Source: Curtobacterium sp. MCJR17_020 (GTDB lineage: Bacteria; Actinomycetota; Actinomycetes; Actinomycetales; Microbacteriaceae). From it: a DNA stretch of 64,000 bases. Location: contig NZ_CP126260.1 in the NCBI RefSeq assembly GCF_003234365.2, positions 1,488,001 through 1,552,000 of the forward strand. Reading direction: 5' to 3'. Made by a program: the position numbers and the translations under genes. Positions 32,920 to 42,288 of the stretch are shown here, piece after piece. The notes under the pieces were generated by a model that saw nothing but the letters and a program-made list of their open reading frames with translations, was not told where the DNA came from and searched no databases. Each line of letters starts with the position of its first letter. Position 1 is the first letter of the stretch.

Positions 32920-35900
32920 TCAGGCGAGCAGCGACCGGATGTCGTCGGCGGTCAGGTCGTCGGCGAACAGGGCGTCGTCGTCGATCATCGTGGCGAACAG
33001 CTCGGCCTTGCGCGCGGCGAGTGCCAGGACCTTCTCCTCGATGGTGTCCTCGGCGATGAAGCGCTGCACGCTGACCGACCGGGTCTGCCCGATGCGGTGG
33101 GTGCGGTCGACGGCCTGCGACTCGGCGGCGGGGTTCCACCACGGGTCGAGCACGAACACGGTGTCGGCCTCGGTCAGGGTGAGCCCGAAGCCGCCGGCCT
33201 TCAGCGAGATGAGGAACGCGGGCGCGCTGCCCTGCCGGAAGCGCTCGATGACCTGTGGGCGTTTGCGCGTCGAGCCGTCGAGGTACTCGTAGCCGACGCC
33301 CCGTTCGTCGAGGGCATCGGACACCATCCGCAGGAACGACGTGAACTGGCTGAACACCAGGGCGCGTCGGCCCTCTGCCGCGAGCTGCTCGAGTTCGTCG
33401 AGCAGCAGGTCGAGCTTGGCGGACGGGATCGGCGTCGACGGCGACAGGGGCGAGTCCGACCCGCTCGAGACCAACGCCGGCGACAGCGCGAGCATCCGCA
33501 GCAGCGTCAGCGACCGGAACACGATCATCCGGTTCTTCGACAGGTCGTCGATCAGGTCGAGGACCTTCAGTCGCTCGCGGTTGAGCGTGCGCTCGTACAG
33601 CTCACGGTGCGCGGGGTCGAGCGTGACCCGGACGACCTGCTCCTGCTTCGGCGGCAGGTCGGCGGCGACGGCCTGCTTCGTCCGGCGGAGCATGAGCGGC
33701 CGGATCCGCCGCCGGAGCCTCGCGGTGAGCTGCTGGCGGGCTTCGCCCCGCAGGTCGGGCGAGGCGAGCGGCTTCACGTAGTCGTCACCGAACCGGGTCC
33801 ATGTGGACAGCAGCCCGGGCGCGACGATGTGGAACAGCGCCCACAGGTCGGTCAGCCCGTTCTCGAGCGGGGTCCCGGTGATCGCGAACTTCACGGGTGC
33901 CTGCAGCTCGGACGCCACCCGGTGGGTCTGCGACTGCGGGTTCTTCACGAACTGCGCCTCGTCGAGCACGAGCGCCGACCACGGCAGGTCGGTCCACGCC
34001 GGCGAGTCGAGCCGGAGCAGCGCGTACGACGTGACGACGACGTCTGCCTGCGATGCCGTGCGGGCGACGAGACCGGGGTCCTTCAGCGACGTCGAGGTGA
34101 CGGCCGCGACCCGCAGCGACGGCGTGAACTTCGCCGCCTCGGCCACCCAGTTGCCGACGACCGAGGTCGGTGCGACGACGAGGAACGGCGGCCCGTCGGG
34201 TTCGGCGGCACGACGGGCAGCGACCATCGCGAGCACCTGCAGGGTCTTGCCGAGGCCCATGTCGTCGGCGAGCACCCCGCCGATGCCGTGCGACGCCAGG
34301 AACGACAGCCAGGCGTACCCGGCGTGCTGGTACGGCCGCAGTTCGGCGTGCACGGTCTCCGGCACCGGGACGTCACCCGGGGGAGTCGCACCCATCAGCC
34401 CCGCAGTGATCGCCTGCCAGCGTTCGTCGTGCGAGGTCTCGTCGGCGAGCAGGTCGAACTCGGTCCACAGCCCGGCCTGCAGCGGCGTCACCTGGATCGG
34501 CTGGTCGGGCTCCCACTCGTCGAGGTCGCGGGCCTCGTCGATGAGTTCCTTGAGTCGGTCGAACGCGGGGTCGGCGAGCGACAGGTACGAGTTGTCGACG
34601 AGCTTGAGGCGTCGCTGCCGGCCGGCCAGCGCGGTGAGCAGGGGCGTGAACGGGATCTGCTTGCCGTTCACGCTCACGATGATGCCGAGGTCGAACCAGT
34701 CGTGCTTGTCCGACGGCATCGTCGTGACGCGGATGTGCGGCCGCCCGCTCAACCGCTCGTAGTCGAGGCGTTCGCCCTGCACGACGGTCCGGACGCCGAG
34801 CGCCGGCAACTCCGGCAGGAACTCGTTCGCGAACACCGCGACGTCGGCCCCGTCGATGGTGCCGTCCTGGAACCAGTCCAGTCCGCCACCGGGTCCGGCA
34901 GGGCGGACGGGAGGCTCGCCCGCGGTCGCGTCGTCGGCTCGCGCTGTCGACGTGGCGGGTTCCAGGGCCGCGGGTGCGTCGGCGTCGGCAGTCGCCGCAT
35001 CGGTGCTGGCCGGGTCGTCGGTGCTCGCGGGGTCGTCGGTGCTGGCTGGATCGTCCGCGGCGCGGAGCCCGGACAGGTCGGGGAGTGGCCCGTGCAGCGA
35101 CACCGGGTCCTTGCGGCCGTCGACGTGCCAGCGCCAGTGGAGGTGCACCCGGTCGTCGGTGCGGGGCGCCCGGGCGGGCTCGAACGTCGCCGTCAGCACG
35201 AGCTCGGGCGGGGTCCGCTCGGGCAGCTCGACCGACCCGTCGGAGCTGACGAGCCCGAGGGCACCGCGCAGCCGGGGCGACCAGTCGGCCAGGAACTCGT
35301 CGACCTCGGCCGTCGGCACCGTGATGCGGGTGCCCTCGAGGAGCATGCGCCGTTGGTCCTCGGGCACGGGCGCCGGGGTCGGTGCGAGCCCGACGGTGAA
35401 CTCCGGGCTCTCGCGGAACACGTACACACCGTGGTCGCCGACCATCCGTGCGGCACCGGGGACCACCGGGCGGCCGTCGAGCACCGCGCTCGCGCCGATC
35501 ACCACGGCGTCGTCGTGCCGGGCGACGTCGAGCAGCACCTGGGCCTGCTCGCCGAGGACCGCGCCGCCCTCGCGCTTGCCGGTGACGAAGGCGATGTCGA
35601 GCCCCGACGCCTGCCGGAGCAACGGCCACAGGAGCGGGCTGCGGAAGTCGTCGAGGTGGAGCCAGTCGCTCTCGCCGGGCAATCCCGCGAGCTGGCCGGC
35701 ACGGTGCAGGGCCGCGAGCTGCATGAACCACCCGTGCTGCTCGGCGCCGAGGCCCAGGCGGTTCTGCGAGTAGGGGAGCGTGCCCCAGGTGAGCTGCCCG
35801 CGCACCCAGTTGCCGGCGTCGCTCCGGGTCACCGGTCGGACCCCGAGCCGGACCGTGCGGGACGGCGCCGGCAGGGCGCGGCCGGCGGCGCGGGCACGGG

Positions 35901-36369
35901 CCGCGAGGGCGGCGGGGACCGCGTCACGCAACTCGAACTGCAGACCCATCCGGGTGCCCTGCGGGGTGACCGCCTGCACGTCGTCACCGGCGAGGCGGGC
36001 GAGGTCGTGCCTCCAGTCCGAGGGCGGCGGAGCCGGCGCTTCCGGTCGCGGGCCGGCGTTGGCGGCCAGGGCACGCGCGTTGATGGTGAGCAGCGCGGCG
36101 GCGACGTGCTTGCAGTCGCCGCCGAGCGGGCAGCTGCACGTGCTGCGGACCGGGCGGATGAAGTCGCCGCGCGCCACGGTCATGTCGATGCGGCACTCGT
36201 AGGGGTCGTCGGCGGTGCCGGAGACGGTCGCCGTGACGGTGCCGTCGTCGGCGTTCCAGACGGCATCGTCGACCAGACCGGCGCGCACGACGTCGCGTGC
36301 GCGACCGAAGGTCTGCGGCCCGACGAAACGGATGACGTCGACGGCGTCGATCATCGGGGCTGCTGGCAC
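32920..36369 (-). CDS. SNF2-family helicase with SWIM zinc finger
   Basis: This 1149-residue protein has an N-terminal SWIM zinc-binding motif near residue 75 (CSCPLGGDCKHVAAALL). A long family-specific region follows, then a SNF2 ATPase: LADDMGLGKTLQ near 704, LDEAQFVKNPQ near 802 and ITGTPLENGLTDLW. The helicase C half has LVFSQFTSFLRM and ends FVLDPWWNPAAESQAVDRTHRIGQT. It probably remodels or tracks along DNA in repair or transcription. A low-complexity insertion near residues 435-465 carries three exact DDPAST units. Long plus-strand frames over this gene are artefacts. Confidence 0.92.
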   Translation of the reverse strand: MPAAPMIDAVDVIRFVGPQTFGRARDVVRAGLVDDAVWNADDGTVTATVSGTADDPYECRIDMTVARGDFIRPVRSTCSCPLGGDCKHVAAALLTINARALAANAGPRPEAPAPPPSDWRHDLARLAGDDVQAVTPQGTRMGLQFELRDAVPAALAARARAAGRALPAPSRTVRLGVRPVTRSDAGNWVRGQLTWGTLPYSQNRLGLGAEQHGWFMQLAALHRAGQLAGLPGESDWLHLDDFRSPLLWPLLRQASGLDIAFVTGKREGGAVLGEQAQVLLDVARHDDAVVIGASAVLDGRPVVPGAARMVGDHGVYVFRESPEFTVGLAPTPAPVPEDQRRMLLEGTRITVPTAEVDEFLADWSPRLRGALGLVSSDGSVELPERTPPELVLTATFEPARAPRTDDRVHLHWRWHVDGRKDPVSLHGPLPDLSGLRAADDPASTDDPASTDDPASTDAATADADAPAALEPATSTARADDATAGEPPVRPAGPGGGLDWFQDGTIDGADVAVFANEFLPELPALGVRTVVQGERLDYERLSGRPHIRVTTMPSDKHDWFDLGIIVSVNGKQIPFTPLLTALAGRQRRLKLVDNSYLSLADPAFDRLKELIDEARDLDEWEPDQPIQVTPLQAGLWTEFDLLADETSHDERWQAITAGLMGATPPGDVPVPETVHAELRPYQHAGYAWLSFLASHGIGGVLADDMGLGKTLQVLAMVAARRAAEPDGPPFLVVAPTSVVGNWVAEAAKFTPSLRVAAVTSTSLKDPGLVARTASQADVVVTSYALLRLDSPAWTDLPWSALVLDEAQFVKNPQSQTHRVASELQAPVKFAITGTPLENGLTDLWALFHIVAPGLLSTWTRFGDDYVKPLASPDLRGEARQQLTARLRRRIRPLMLRRTKQAVAADLPPKQEQVVRVTLDPAHRELYERTLNRERLKVLDLIDDLSKNRMIVFRSLTLLRMLALSPALVSSGSDSPLSPSTPIPSAKLDLLLDELEQLAAEGRRALVFSQFTSFLRMVSDALDERGVGYEYLDGSTRKRPQVIERFRQGSAPAFLISLKAGGFGLTLTEADTVFVLDPWWNPAAESQAVDRTHRIGQTRSVSVQRFIAEDTIEEKVLALAARKAELFATMIDDDALFADDLTADDIRSLLA

Positions 36370-36452
36370 GGGTCAATCGTGCCAGGTGCCACCGACGTCC
36401 GTTGCTACGGTGGAACCGCGCCGGAGCGGCGCACCACGACAGGGGGAACACC

Positions 36453-37010
36453 ATGGGGACGAACCGACGGATCGGCATGCTGCTCGCGGGAGCGGCGCTC
36501 GTGACCACTGCGCTCGCGGGGTGCGCGTCCGGAGGGACGGACGGGTCCGGTGACGCGGGACCGACACCGACCGAGACCACCGCGGCGACGACGCCGGGGA
36601 CCGCAGCCTGCGACCTCGTCACCGGCCGCGGCAGCGTGACACTCGAGGAGACCGCCGACGCGTACCGCATCGAGTGGTCGGGTGTCCCCGTCGACTCGGA
36701 CGACAACCGCACCACCTACGAGGTGCAGCTCGGCAACGACGAGATGCAGGGCGGCGTCGACCTGTACATCGAGTACGACACCGTCACCGGCACCACGTAC
36801 GGCGTCATGCCGCAGGGATCGAACGAGGTCGACCCGATCGACGGTGAACCCGAGACTTCGGGGGACACGATCGTCGGGACGTTCCCGAAGGACGACGCAC
36901 TCACCCCGACCTGGTGGTCGCCGAAGTACACCGTCATCGACGACTCCGGCGCGACCTCGACCGTGTGCACCGACGACGGCCAGGTCATGGACTACGAGCC
37001 CCTGTCGTAG
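36453..37010 (+). CDS. Predicted lipoprotein
   Basis: This 185-residue lipoprotein has the signal MGTNRRIGMLLAGAALVTTA and lipobox LAGC with cysteine 24. A glycine/threonine-rich linker leads to a beta-rich domain of about 140 residues (SVTLEETADAYRIEWSGVPVD) with a cysteine pair (ACDLVTG and TVCTDDG) likely to be disulfide-bonded. No family was recognised. The ATG at 36453 follows AGGGGGAACACC, and an upstream promoter-like TACGGT sits near 36407. It diverges from the SNF2 gene. Confidence 0.75.
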   Translation: MGTNRRIGMLLAGAALVTTALAGCASGGTDGSGDAGPTPTETTAATTPGTAACDLVTGRGSVTLEETADAYRIEWSGVPVDSDDNRTTYEVQLGNDEMQGGVDLYIEYDTVTGTTYGVMPQGSNEVDPIDGEPETSGDTIVGTFPKDDALTPTWWSPKYTVIDDSGATSTVCTDDGQVMDYEPLS

Positions 37011-37099
37011 CGGACCCGAACGGCACACATCGGACAGGGCTACCGTCTGCGTGGACGGGCGACGACTGCTCGCCGCTCTCCACTCGATTGGACACGCTC

Positions 37100-37297
37100 A
37101 TGCCGGACCGCTTGCGGTGGGTGCACGATTCTGCAGACCACTGGAACGTGTGGCTGGGCTCCGAGGTCGTCTGCGACGTCACCCGGACGGACCAGTTCAC
37201 CGTCGGTTCGCCCGACAACTCGATCGCCGGGGCGCACTCGTCGCTCGAGAGCGCTGCGGCGCAGGTGCAGGGCTGGGTCCGCTGGAGCGGACGCTAG
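37100..37297 (+). CDS. Small hypothetical protein
   Basis: This 65-residue soluble protein is rich in tryptophan and histidine (LRWVHDSADHWNVWLGSEVV, then VQGWVRWSGR). The start MPDRLRW at 37100 is chosen because coding bias begins there, although a longer frame is open upstream. No family was recognised. The stop overlaps the convergent permease stop, so both genes end on the same few bases. Confidence 0.5.
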   Translation: MPDRLRWVHDSADHWNVWLGSEVVCDVTRTDQFTVGSPDNSIAGAHSSLESAAAQVQGWVRWSGR

Positions 37298-38727
37298 GCC
37301 GACCGCTTCTCCGTGTCCGTGGGCTCGGCTGCCGCCAGCTTGCTGTGCTTCCGCGAGTACCCGAAGTACACGCCCAAGCCGATCGCGAACCAGACCGCGA
37401 ACCGCACCCACGTCTCCCACTGCAGGAACGTCACGAGCCACAGGGACGCGATGACGCCGATGATCGGGATGACCGGCATGAACGGCAGCCGGAACTGACG
37501 GTCGAGGTCGGGCTGGCGGTAGCGGAGCACGATGACCGCGGAGCAGACCACCACGAACGCGAGCAGGATCCCGATGTTCGTGAGTTCCGCGACGACTCCG
37601 ATCGGCAGGACGCCCGCCAGGATCGCCGACGCGATGCCGAGGATCCACGTGACGCGGGTCGGGACGTGGCGCTTCGGGTCGGTCTTCGAGAACCACTTCG
37701 GCATCAGGCCGTCACGGCTCATCGAGAACCAGACGCGGCTGGCGCCGAGCATGAACGTGACGAGCACCGTGACGATGCCGACGATGGCGCCGATCGCGAT
37801 CACGTTCGCGACACCACCCAGGCCGACCGACGCGAACGCCGACGAGAAGCCCGAGGCCGGGTCGATGTCGGTGTACTTCTGCATCCCCGTCAGCACCAGC
37901 GTCGCCAGCACGTACAGGACCATCGAGATGCCGAGGGACAGCAGGATCGCCTTCGGCATGTGCTTGCGGGCGTCGACGGACTCCTCGGCCGCGGTGGACA
38001 TGGCGTCGTAGCCGAACACCGCGAAGAACACCGTCGCGGCGCCGGTCATCACGCCACCGAAGCCGAACGGGAAGTAGGGGGAGTAGTTCGCGCTGTTGAT
38101 GTGGAACACGCCGAGCACGACGATGAGCACGACGAGCGCGACCTTGATGCCGACGGCGACGAACTCGAACCGGGCGGCGCTGCGGATGCCGCGGGTGAGC
38201 ACGAACGCGGTGACGAGGCACAGGATGATCGCGAAGACGTCGATCACGTGGCCGTCGCCGGTGCCGGGGGCGCCGAGCATCCACGCGGGCAGGTCGATGC
38301 CGAACTGGCCCACCAGGAACCCGACGTAGCCGGAGATGCCGATCGCGACCACCGCCACGATCGCGGTGTACTCGAGCAGCAGGTCCCAGCCGATGAACCA
38401 CCCGACGATCTCGCCGAGGACCGCGTAGCCGTACGTGTACGCGCTGCCGGCCTTCGGGATGAGGCCGGCGAACTCGGCGTACGACAACGCTGCGGCGGCA
38501 CTCGCGACGCCGGCGACCAGGAAGCTGATGAGGACCGCTGGACCGGCGACGCCGTTCGCCACGGTGCCGGCGAGGGTGAAGATCCCCGCGCCGATGATGC
38601 CGCCGATGCCGATCGCGGTGAGCTGCCAGAGGCCGAGGTGCCGTTTCAGGCCACCCTCGGCTCCGGTGTCGTCATCGATCGTCTCGATGGGCTTCCGTCG
38701 GAAGAGCGTGCGTGTCGTCGTCGTCAC
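37294..38727 (-). CDS. APC-family amino acid permease
   Basis: This 477-residue transporter has 12 predicted membrane segments and the APC signature in the first (LWQLTAIGIGGIIGAGIFTLAG, near residues 33-54). FGYDAMSTAAEESVDARKHMPKA lies near 240, as in cationic amino acid transporters. It probably imports amino acids by proton symport. The GTG at 38727 (MTTTTRTLFRRKP) is chosen over a 124-codon N-terminal extension that crosses the repeat-rich intergenic DNA and lacks membrane character. Confidence 0.9.
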   Translation of the reverse strand: MTTTTRTLFRRKPIETIDDDTGAEGGLKRHLGLWQLTAIGIGGIIGAGIFTLAGTVANGVAGPAVLISFLVAGVASAAAALSYAEFAGLIPKAGSAYTYGYAVLGEIVGWFIGWDLLLEYTAIVAVVAIGISGYVGFLVGQFGIDLPAWMLGAPGTGDGHVIDVFAIILCLVTAFVLTRGIRSAARFEFVAVGIKVALVVLIVVLGVFHINSANYSPYFPFGFGGVMTGAATVFFAVFGYDAMSTAAEESVDARKHMPKAILLSLGISMVLYVLATLVLTGMQKYTDIDPASGFSSAFASVGLGGVANVIAIGAIVGIVTVLVTFMLGASRVWFSMSRDGLMPKWFSKTDPKRHVPTRVTWILGIASAILAGVLPIGVVAELTNIGILLAFVVVCSAVIVLRYRQPDLDRQFRLPFMPVIPIIGVIASLWLVTFLQWETWVRFAVWFAIGLGVYFGYSRKHSKLAAAEPTDTEKRSA

Positions 38728-38792
38728 CCGCCCATGGTGCACCTTGCGGCGGCTCGCGCGCGCGGGCGGGCGGGCGGCGGGCGGGCGGCGGG

Positions 38793-38862
38793 CCGAGACT
38801 CGGGCTGAGCGACAGTTCTCGCGCCGCCTGGCCCGTGGAGTGTCGCTCACCCCGAGACTCGG
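38793..38862. repeat. 70-bp palindromic intergenic element
   Basis: Arms of 22 bp (38793-38814 and 38841-38862, two mismatches, 26-nt loop) start with CCGAGACTCGG and end with TGAGCGACA or its complement. A further CCGAGACTCGG copy lies at 38873-38883. A GCGGGCGG-rich run (38758-38792) precedes it. The element sits between divergent genes, so it is not a simple terminator. Confidence 0.8.
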
Positions 38863-38934
38863 GGCCACCCGGCCGAGACTCGGGGCCGCCCGGCTCGCCA
38901 GCCCGACCGCAGCCGTGCGGCGTAGACAAGACCC

Positions 38935-39426
38935 ATGCGCCATCCCACACGGATCGAACCCGGCCTCGGACAAGAATCGGTCTGGGACTACCCCCGCCCG
39001 CCCGCCGTCGAGCCCGTCACCGCCCGCGTCGTCGTCCGGTTCGGCGGCACCGTCGTGGCCGACACGACCGATGCCGTTCGGGTCCTCGAGACCTCGCACC
39101 CGCCGGTGTACTACCTGCCGATGGCCGACCTCGACCTCCGCCCCGCCCAGGGGTCGAGCATGTGCGAGTTCAAGGGCCGGGCGCGGTACTTCGACGTGGT
39201 CGGCGGGGACGGCACCGTCGCGAGCCGCGCCGCGTGGAACTACCCGACGCCGGAGCCGGGGTACGAGTCGCTCCGGGACCGCGTCGCGATCTACCCGTCG
39301 GCGATGGACTCGTGCGAGGTCGGCGGCGAGGTCGTGCAGTCGCAGGACGGCGACTTCTACGGCGGCTGGATCACGTCGGACGTCGTCGGACCGTTCAAGG
39401 GAGCGCCCGGCACGCTCGGCTGGTGA
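38935..39426 (+). CDS. DUF427 family protein
   Basis: This 163-residue soluble protein matches DUF427: ESVWDYPRPP, then VVADTTDAVRVLETSHPPVYYLPMADL, CEFKGRARYFDV and VAIYPSAMD. Function is unknown; the fold is a small beta barrel. The cysteine and aromatic residues of the pocket are conserved. It is leaderless-type, with TAGACA (38923-38928) six bases before the ATG, and it runs right up to the convergent gene that follows. Confidence 0.9.
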   Translation: MRHPTRIEPGLGQESVWDYPRPPAVEPVTARVVVRFGGTVVADTTDAVRVLETSHPPVYYLPMADLDLRPAQGSSMCEFKGRARYFDVVGGDGTVASRAAWNYPTPEPGYESLRDRVAIYPSAMDSCEVGGEVVQSQDGDFYGGWITSDVVGPFKGAPGTLGW

Positions 39427-39432
39427 CCCGCG

Positions 39433-39768
39433 TCAGCGGTTCGCGTAGGGCGACCAGAACGGCGGCGGGAACGCGCCGGCGGTCGCGATGACGAGCAGCT
39501 GCCAGACGATCATGGCCAGGCCGGCCGCGCCGATCACCATGCCGATCCACGCCCAGACCTGCACCGCCCGGCGACGGCGACCGGCGATGGCGATCGCCCG
39601 CCAGCCGCTCAGCACGCAGACGACGCCGAACGCCGCACCCAGCAGGACGTGCCGGACCGTGCCCTGCGCCGGCACGATGATGCCGAGGTAGAACGCGACC
39701 GGACCGAGCAGCACGGCGAACGTCGCGGGGGCTGCTGGCGGCTCGTGGTCCCGAGAGGGTGCTGCCAT
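39433..39768 (-). CDS. Small membrane protein
   Basis: This 111-residue protein has three membrane segments (ATFAVLLGPVAFYLGIIV, HVLLGAAFGVVCVLSGWRAIAIAG and VWAWIGMVIGAAGLAMIVWQLL). The layout resembles DUF4190-type proteins of actinobacteria, but I cannot confirm it. TACATT (39776-39781) lies 7 bases before the ATG at 39768, which favours this start over the longer frame. Confidence 0.6.
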   Translation of the reverse strand: MAAPSRDHEPPAAPATFAVLLGPVAFYLGIIVPAQGTVRHVLLGAAFGVVCVLSGWRAIAIAGRRRRAVQVWAWIGMVIGAAGLAMIVWQLLVIATAGAFPPPFWSPYANR

Positions 39769-39844
39769 ACGTCTGAATGTACCGAGCCGGTCGGGTTCCG
39801 TACACGTGCGAGCACCGTTGCCCGGGAGCAGGCACGATGGAGGC

Positions 39845-40225
39845 ATGCGTTCCTTCCTCCGCGTCCTGCTCGGCCTGGCGCTCGTGTTCGCCGGCACGAG
39901 TCACCTCACCTTCGCGCGCAAGGAGTTCACGGCGCAGGTGCCGGAGTTCGTGCCGCTCTCCGAGGACACGACCGTGCTGGCCTCCGGTGTGGCCGAGATC
40001 ACCCTCGGTTCGGCGCTCGTACTCGCGCCGAAGCCGGCCCGGCGCTTCGTCGGTTCCGTCGCTGCACTGTTCTTCACGGTGATCTTCCCGGGCAACCTGT
40101 CGCAGTGGGTCAACCGCCGCGACGCGTTCGGCCTGGACACCGACGAGAAGCGCGTCGCGCGCTTGTTCGGGCAGCCGCTGCTCATCGCCGCGGCCCTCTG
40201 GTCCACGCGCGGCCGGCGGTCCTGA
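39845..40225 (+). CDS. DoxX-like membrane protein
   Basis: This 126-residue protein has four membrane helices and the DoxX-like pattern RVLLGLALVFAGTSHLTFAR, then ASGVAEITLGSALVLAP and FFTVIFPGNLSQWVN. Members are linked to redox or thiosulfate functions, but roles vary. A CACGAT hexamer (39833-39838) six bases before the ATG suggests a leaderless transcript. The stop overlaps the next gene's ATG (TGATG). Confidence 0.75.
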   Translation: MRSFLRVLLGLALVFAGTSHLTFARKEFTAQVPEFVPLSEDTTVLASGVAEITLGSALVLAPKPARRFVGSVAALFFTVIFPGNLSQWVNRRDAFGLDTDEKRVARLFGQPLLIAAALWSTRGRRS

Positions 40226-40734
40226 TGGACGCGCCCGCCCGGTCGTCCGGTCCGGCTGACGCCGGTTCGGCTCCCGGGTCCGGGCCGGAGTCGGTGCCCG
40301 GCTCGGGTCCGGAGTCGGTCCCGGGGGCGCGTCTCGATCCGCTCGGTTCGGCTCCGGCACGGTTCGGACGGGAGGCCCGTCACCCCCTGGCAGGGCGCCG
40401 CCGCGTCGCGGACATGGTCGCCTCCACCGCCCTGCTCGTGGTGCTGACGCTCGAAGCGTTGGCAGCGGGGTGGGGCATCAAGCTCATGTCGTTGGCGTTC
40501 GTGTCGTGCGCTGCTCCGGGGAACACGTGCAACGTGGGACTCGGTGACTCGGTCGTGACGGTCGGGCCGATCCTGATCGCGCTGGTGCTGGTCGCCTCGA
40601 TCGTGGTGTGCATCCTGCGACTGGTGCGGCGTCGGCTGGCGTGGCCGGTCGTGCTCGTGGGGATGGCGGCGGTGGTGGCCGTATTCTTCGCGGCGCTGCT
40701 GCTCATCGAGAGTTCGGTGACGCACGGCATCTGA
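40225..40734 (+). CDS. Membrane protein with repetitive N-terminus
   Basis: This 169-residue protein has a glycine/proline/serine N-terminus containing a perfect duplication (GSGPESVP twice), then three membrane segments (residues about 63-85, 105-125 and 135-158). An extracytoplasmic loop contains two cysteines (SCAAPGNTCNVGLGD). No family is named with confidence. It is translationally coupled to the DoxX-like gene. Confidence 0.65.
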   Translation: MDAPARSSGPADAGSAPGSGPESVPGSGPESVPGARLDPLGSAPARFGREARHPLAGRRRVADMVASTALLVVLTLEALAAGWGIKLMSLAFVSCAAPGNTCNVGLGDSVVTVGPILIALVLVASIVVCILRLVRRRLAWPVVLVGMAAVVAVFFAALLLIESSVTHGI

Positions 40735-40751
40735 GCGGCGCTGCCGTTCCG

Positions 40752-40787
40752 AGGTTCCGAGTTGTCCCAAGGTTCTGAGTTGTCCCG
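40752..40787. repeat. 18-bp tandem repeat
   Basis: AGGTTCCGAGTTGTCCCA is followed directly by AGGTTCTGAGTTGTCCCG (16 of 18 identical). A third, half-matching copy runs into the palindromic element. Confidence 0.8.
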
Positions 40788-40842
40788 AGGTTCCGAAATC
40801 TCGGGATGTCGGCGCCCCGTTCGTCGAGGTCTGGAACCTCGG
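40785..40842. repeat. 58-bp palindromic intergenic element
   Basis: Perfect 10-bp outer arms CCGAGGTTCC (40785-40794) and GGAACCTCGG (40833-40842) enclose a partly paired middle. The design matches the elements at 38793, 49699 and 63011. Confidence 0.65.
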
Positions 40843-41099
40843 CGATCAACGCGCGGCATGTCGTGGAACCTGGCCAAGCCGGTCGGGCTCGGACTGGAGG
40901 CCCGTCCGGCGTCGTTCTCGCGCTGGTCGAACGCCAGTACGCGATCCCCGCACCCGTCGACCGCACGGCGTCGGGATCGCCGAAGTCGGACGGCTCGCGG
41001 CCTCAAGGTCGTCCTCCACAGGAGGCTGCGGCGGCGAGGTTGTCCACAGATGCACACGATGGTCGTCAGTGAGCGGGTGGTGTTCGCGACGCTGGAGGC

Positions 41100-41537
41100 A
41101 TGCCTGACACCGACACCCTCGACCGCCTGATCCGAACCCCTGTCCGTACCGACGACGACGTCGTCCAACTCGTCGCCGCCCTGGTCGACCGCCCGGTGCG
41201 CCGGCAGTGCTGGGTGGTGTTCCTCGACGAGCTCGGGATGTCGATCCCGTTCCTGCTGCCCATCGCGGACCTGCCCTACCAACCGGACGAGCACGTCAGT
41301 GATTTCGCGTCGTTGATCTCCGAGATCGTCGGGCAGCTCGGCGCGGTCGACGTCGTCCTCGCGTGGGAGCGGCCCGGTGTCGACCGCGTGCACCCGGTCG
41401 ACTGGGAGTGGGTCGACGCGTGCGCCTGCGCCCTCGACGAGCACGCGATCCGGCTGCGCGCTCAGGTGATCGTCCACGAGGGCGGTGCCGCGATGATCGA
41501 GTTCGACGAGCACGACCAGGACCAGGAAGTCGCGTGA
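41100..41537 (+). CDS. Conserved-looking hypothetical protein
   Basis: This 145-residue acidic soluble protein has strands QCWVVFLDELG, DVVLAWERPGVDRVHPVDWEWV and RLRAQVIVHEGGAAMIEF with helices between, an alpha/beta fold that I cannot name. The start ATG follows CTGGAGGC. In this family of genomes such proteins often sit alone with repeats around them, as here. Confidence 0.6.
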   Translation: MPDTDTLDRLIRTPVRTDDDVVQLVAALVDRPVRRQCWVVFLDELGMSIPFLLPIADLPYQPDEHVSDFASLISEIVGQLGAVDVVLAWERPGVDRVHPVDWEWVDACACALDEHAIRLRAQVIVHEGGAAMIEFDEHDQDQEVA

Positions 41538-41565
41538 CCGTCGATCCCGGCGGTCTCGTGACCGG

Positions 41566-42186
41566 TCAGCCCTGCGGGGCGGTGTCCGGCACGGTCTCGC
41601 CCGTCAGGCCCTCGACGACGGCCTTCGCAGCGGGCCAGGACTTCGCGTAGTGCTCGGGGTCCGAGTTGATCTGCACCGCGTGCGCCATCTGCGTCGGCGT
41701 CATCGTCTTCCAACCGGGGACCTTGACGAGCTTCGCGTAGAACATCGACGCCGCCGTGTACGGGTCCATCCGCTGCTCGTACGTGCCCCAGGCGCCGTTG
41801 TCGCGCTGCTGGAACAGGCCGCGGCTGTCCGGCCCCGCGGCGTCGCCGTGGTCCAGGTTCACCAGGCTCGACTCGCCGATCGCCGTCATGACCCCGACGG
41901 CCTGGGTGTGCGGACCGATGCCGACCGCCTTCGCTGCCTGGATCACCGACGCGGCGTTCACCAGGCGGTCCTGGCAGAAGCCCGCGATGGGGCCGGCGGG
42001 GACGACCATGCCGCCGACGGTCTTCGCGGCGACCTTCGGGCACGTGGGCGTGGCGTCGGCGGCGCTGGACTTCGCGATGCCGGCGATCGAGTTGACCGCG
42101 ATCACGACGAGCACCACGACGCCGATCCCGACGACCACGATGCTGGCGCCGAACACCGACGCGAGCGTGATGCCGACACGGCGCAT
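41566..42186 (-). CDS. Membrane-anchored lysozyme-like (SLT-type) protein
   Basis: This 206-residue protein is anchored by an N-terminal membrane helix (ASIVVVGIGVVVLVVIAVN). The exported part has a lytic-transglycosylase-like motif AIGESSLVNLDHGDAAGPDSRGLFQQRDNGAWG near residues 101-133, where the glutamate of GESS is the expected catalytic acid. Aromatic residues (YAKLVKVPGW) follow. It may trim peptidoglycan. A cysteine pair (TCPK and GFCQDR) could be a disulfide. Confidence 0.75.
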   Translation of the reverse strand: MRRVGITLASVFGASIVVVGIGVVVLVVIAVNSIAGIAKSSAADATPTCPKVAAKTVGGMVVPAGPIAGFCQDRLVNAASVIQAAKAVGIGPHTQAVGVMTAIGESSLVNLDHGDAAGPDSRGLFQQRDNGAWGTYEQRMDPYTAASMFYAKLVKVPGWKTMTPTQMAHAVQINSDPEHYAKSWPAAKAVVEGLTGETVPDTAPQG

Positions 42187-42288
42187 GGCGGGACCTCTCG
42201 ACGGACGGGGTGGGGCAGGCGGAGCACGACGAGCGTACGGGCGCCGCCTGGGAACCGCACCCGCCCGATTGGGGGCCGCCGTGACGCA

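Larger units (their letters stand above)
40735..41099. other. 365-bp repeat-bearing intergenic region
   Basis: No gene was seen. It holds an 18-bp tandem repeat (40752-40787), a palindromic element (40785-40842) and a GGACTGGAGGCCCG motif (40891-40904). Frames on both strands here owe their repetitive translations to these repeats. Confidence 0.6.

Noticed and set aside
33097..36504. 1135-codon plus-strand open frame
   Set aside because: Antisense to the SNF2-SWIM helicase, which has every expected motif.
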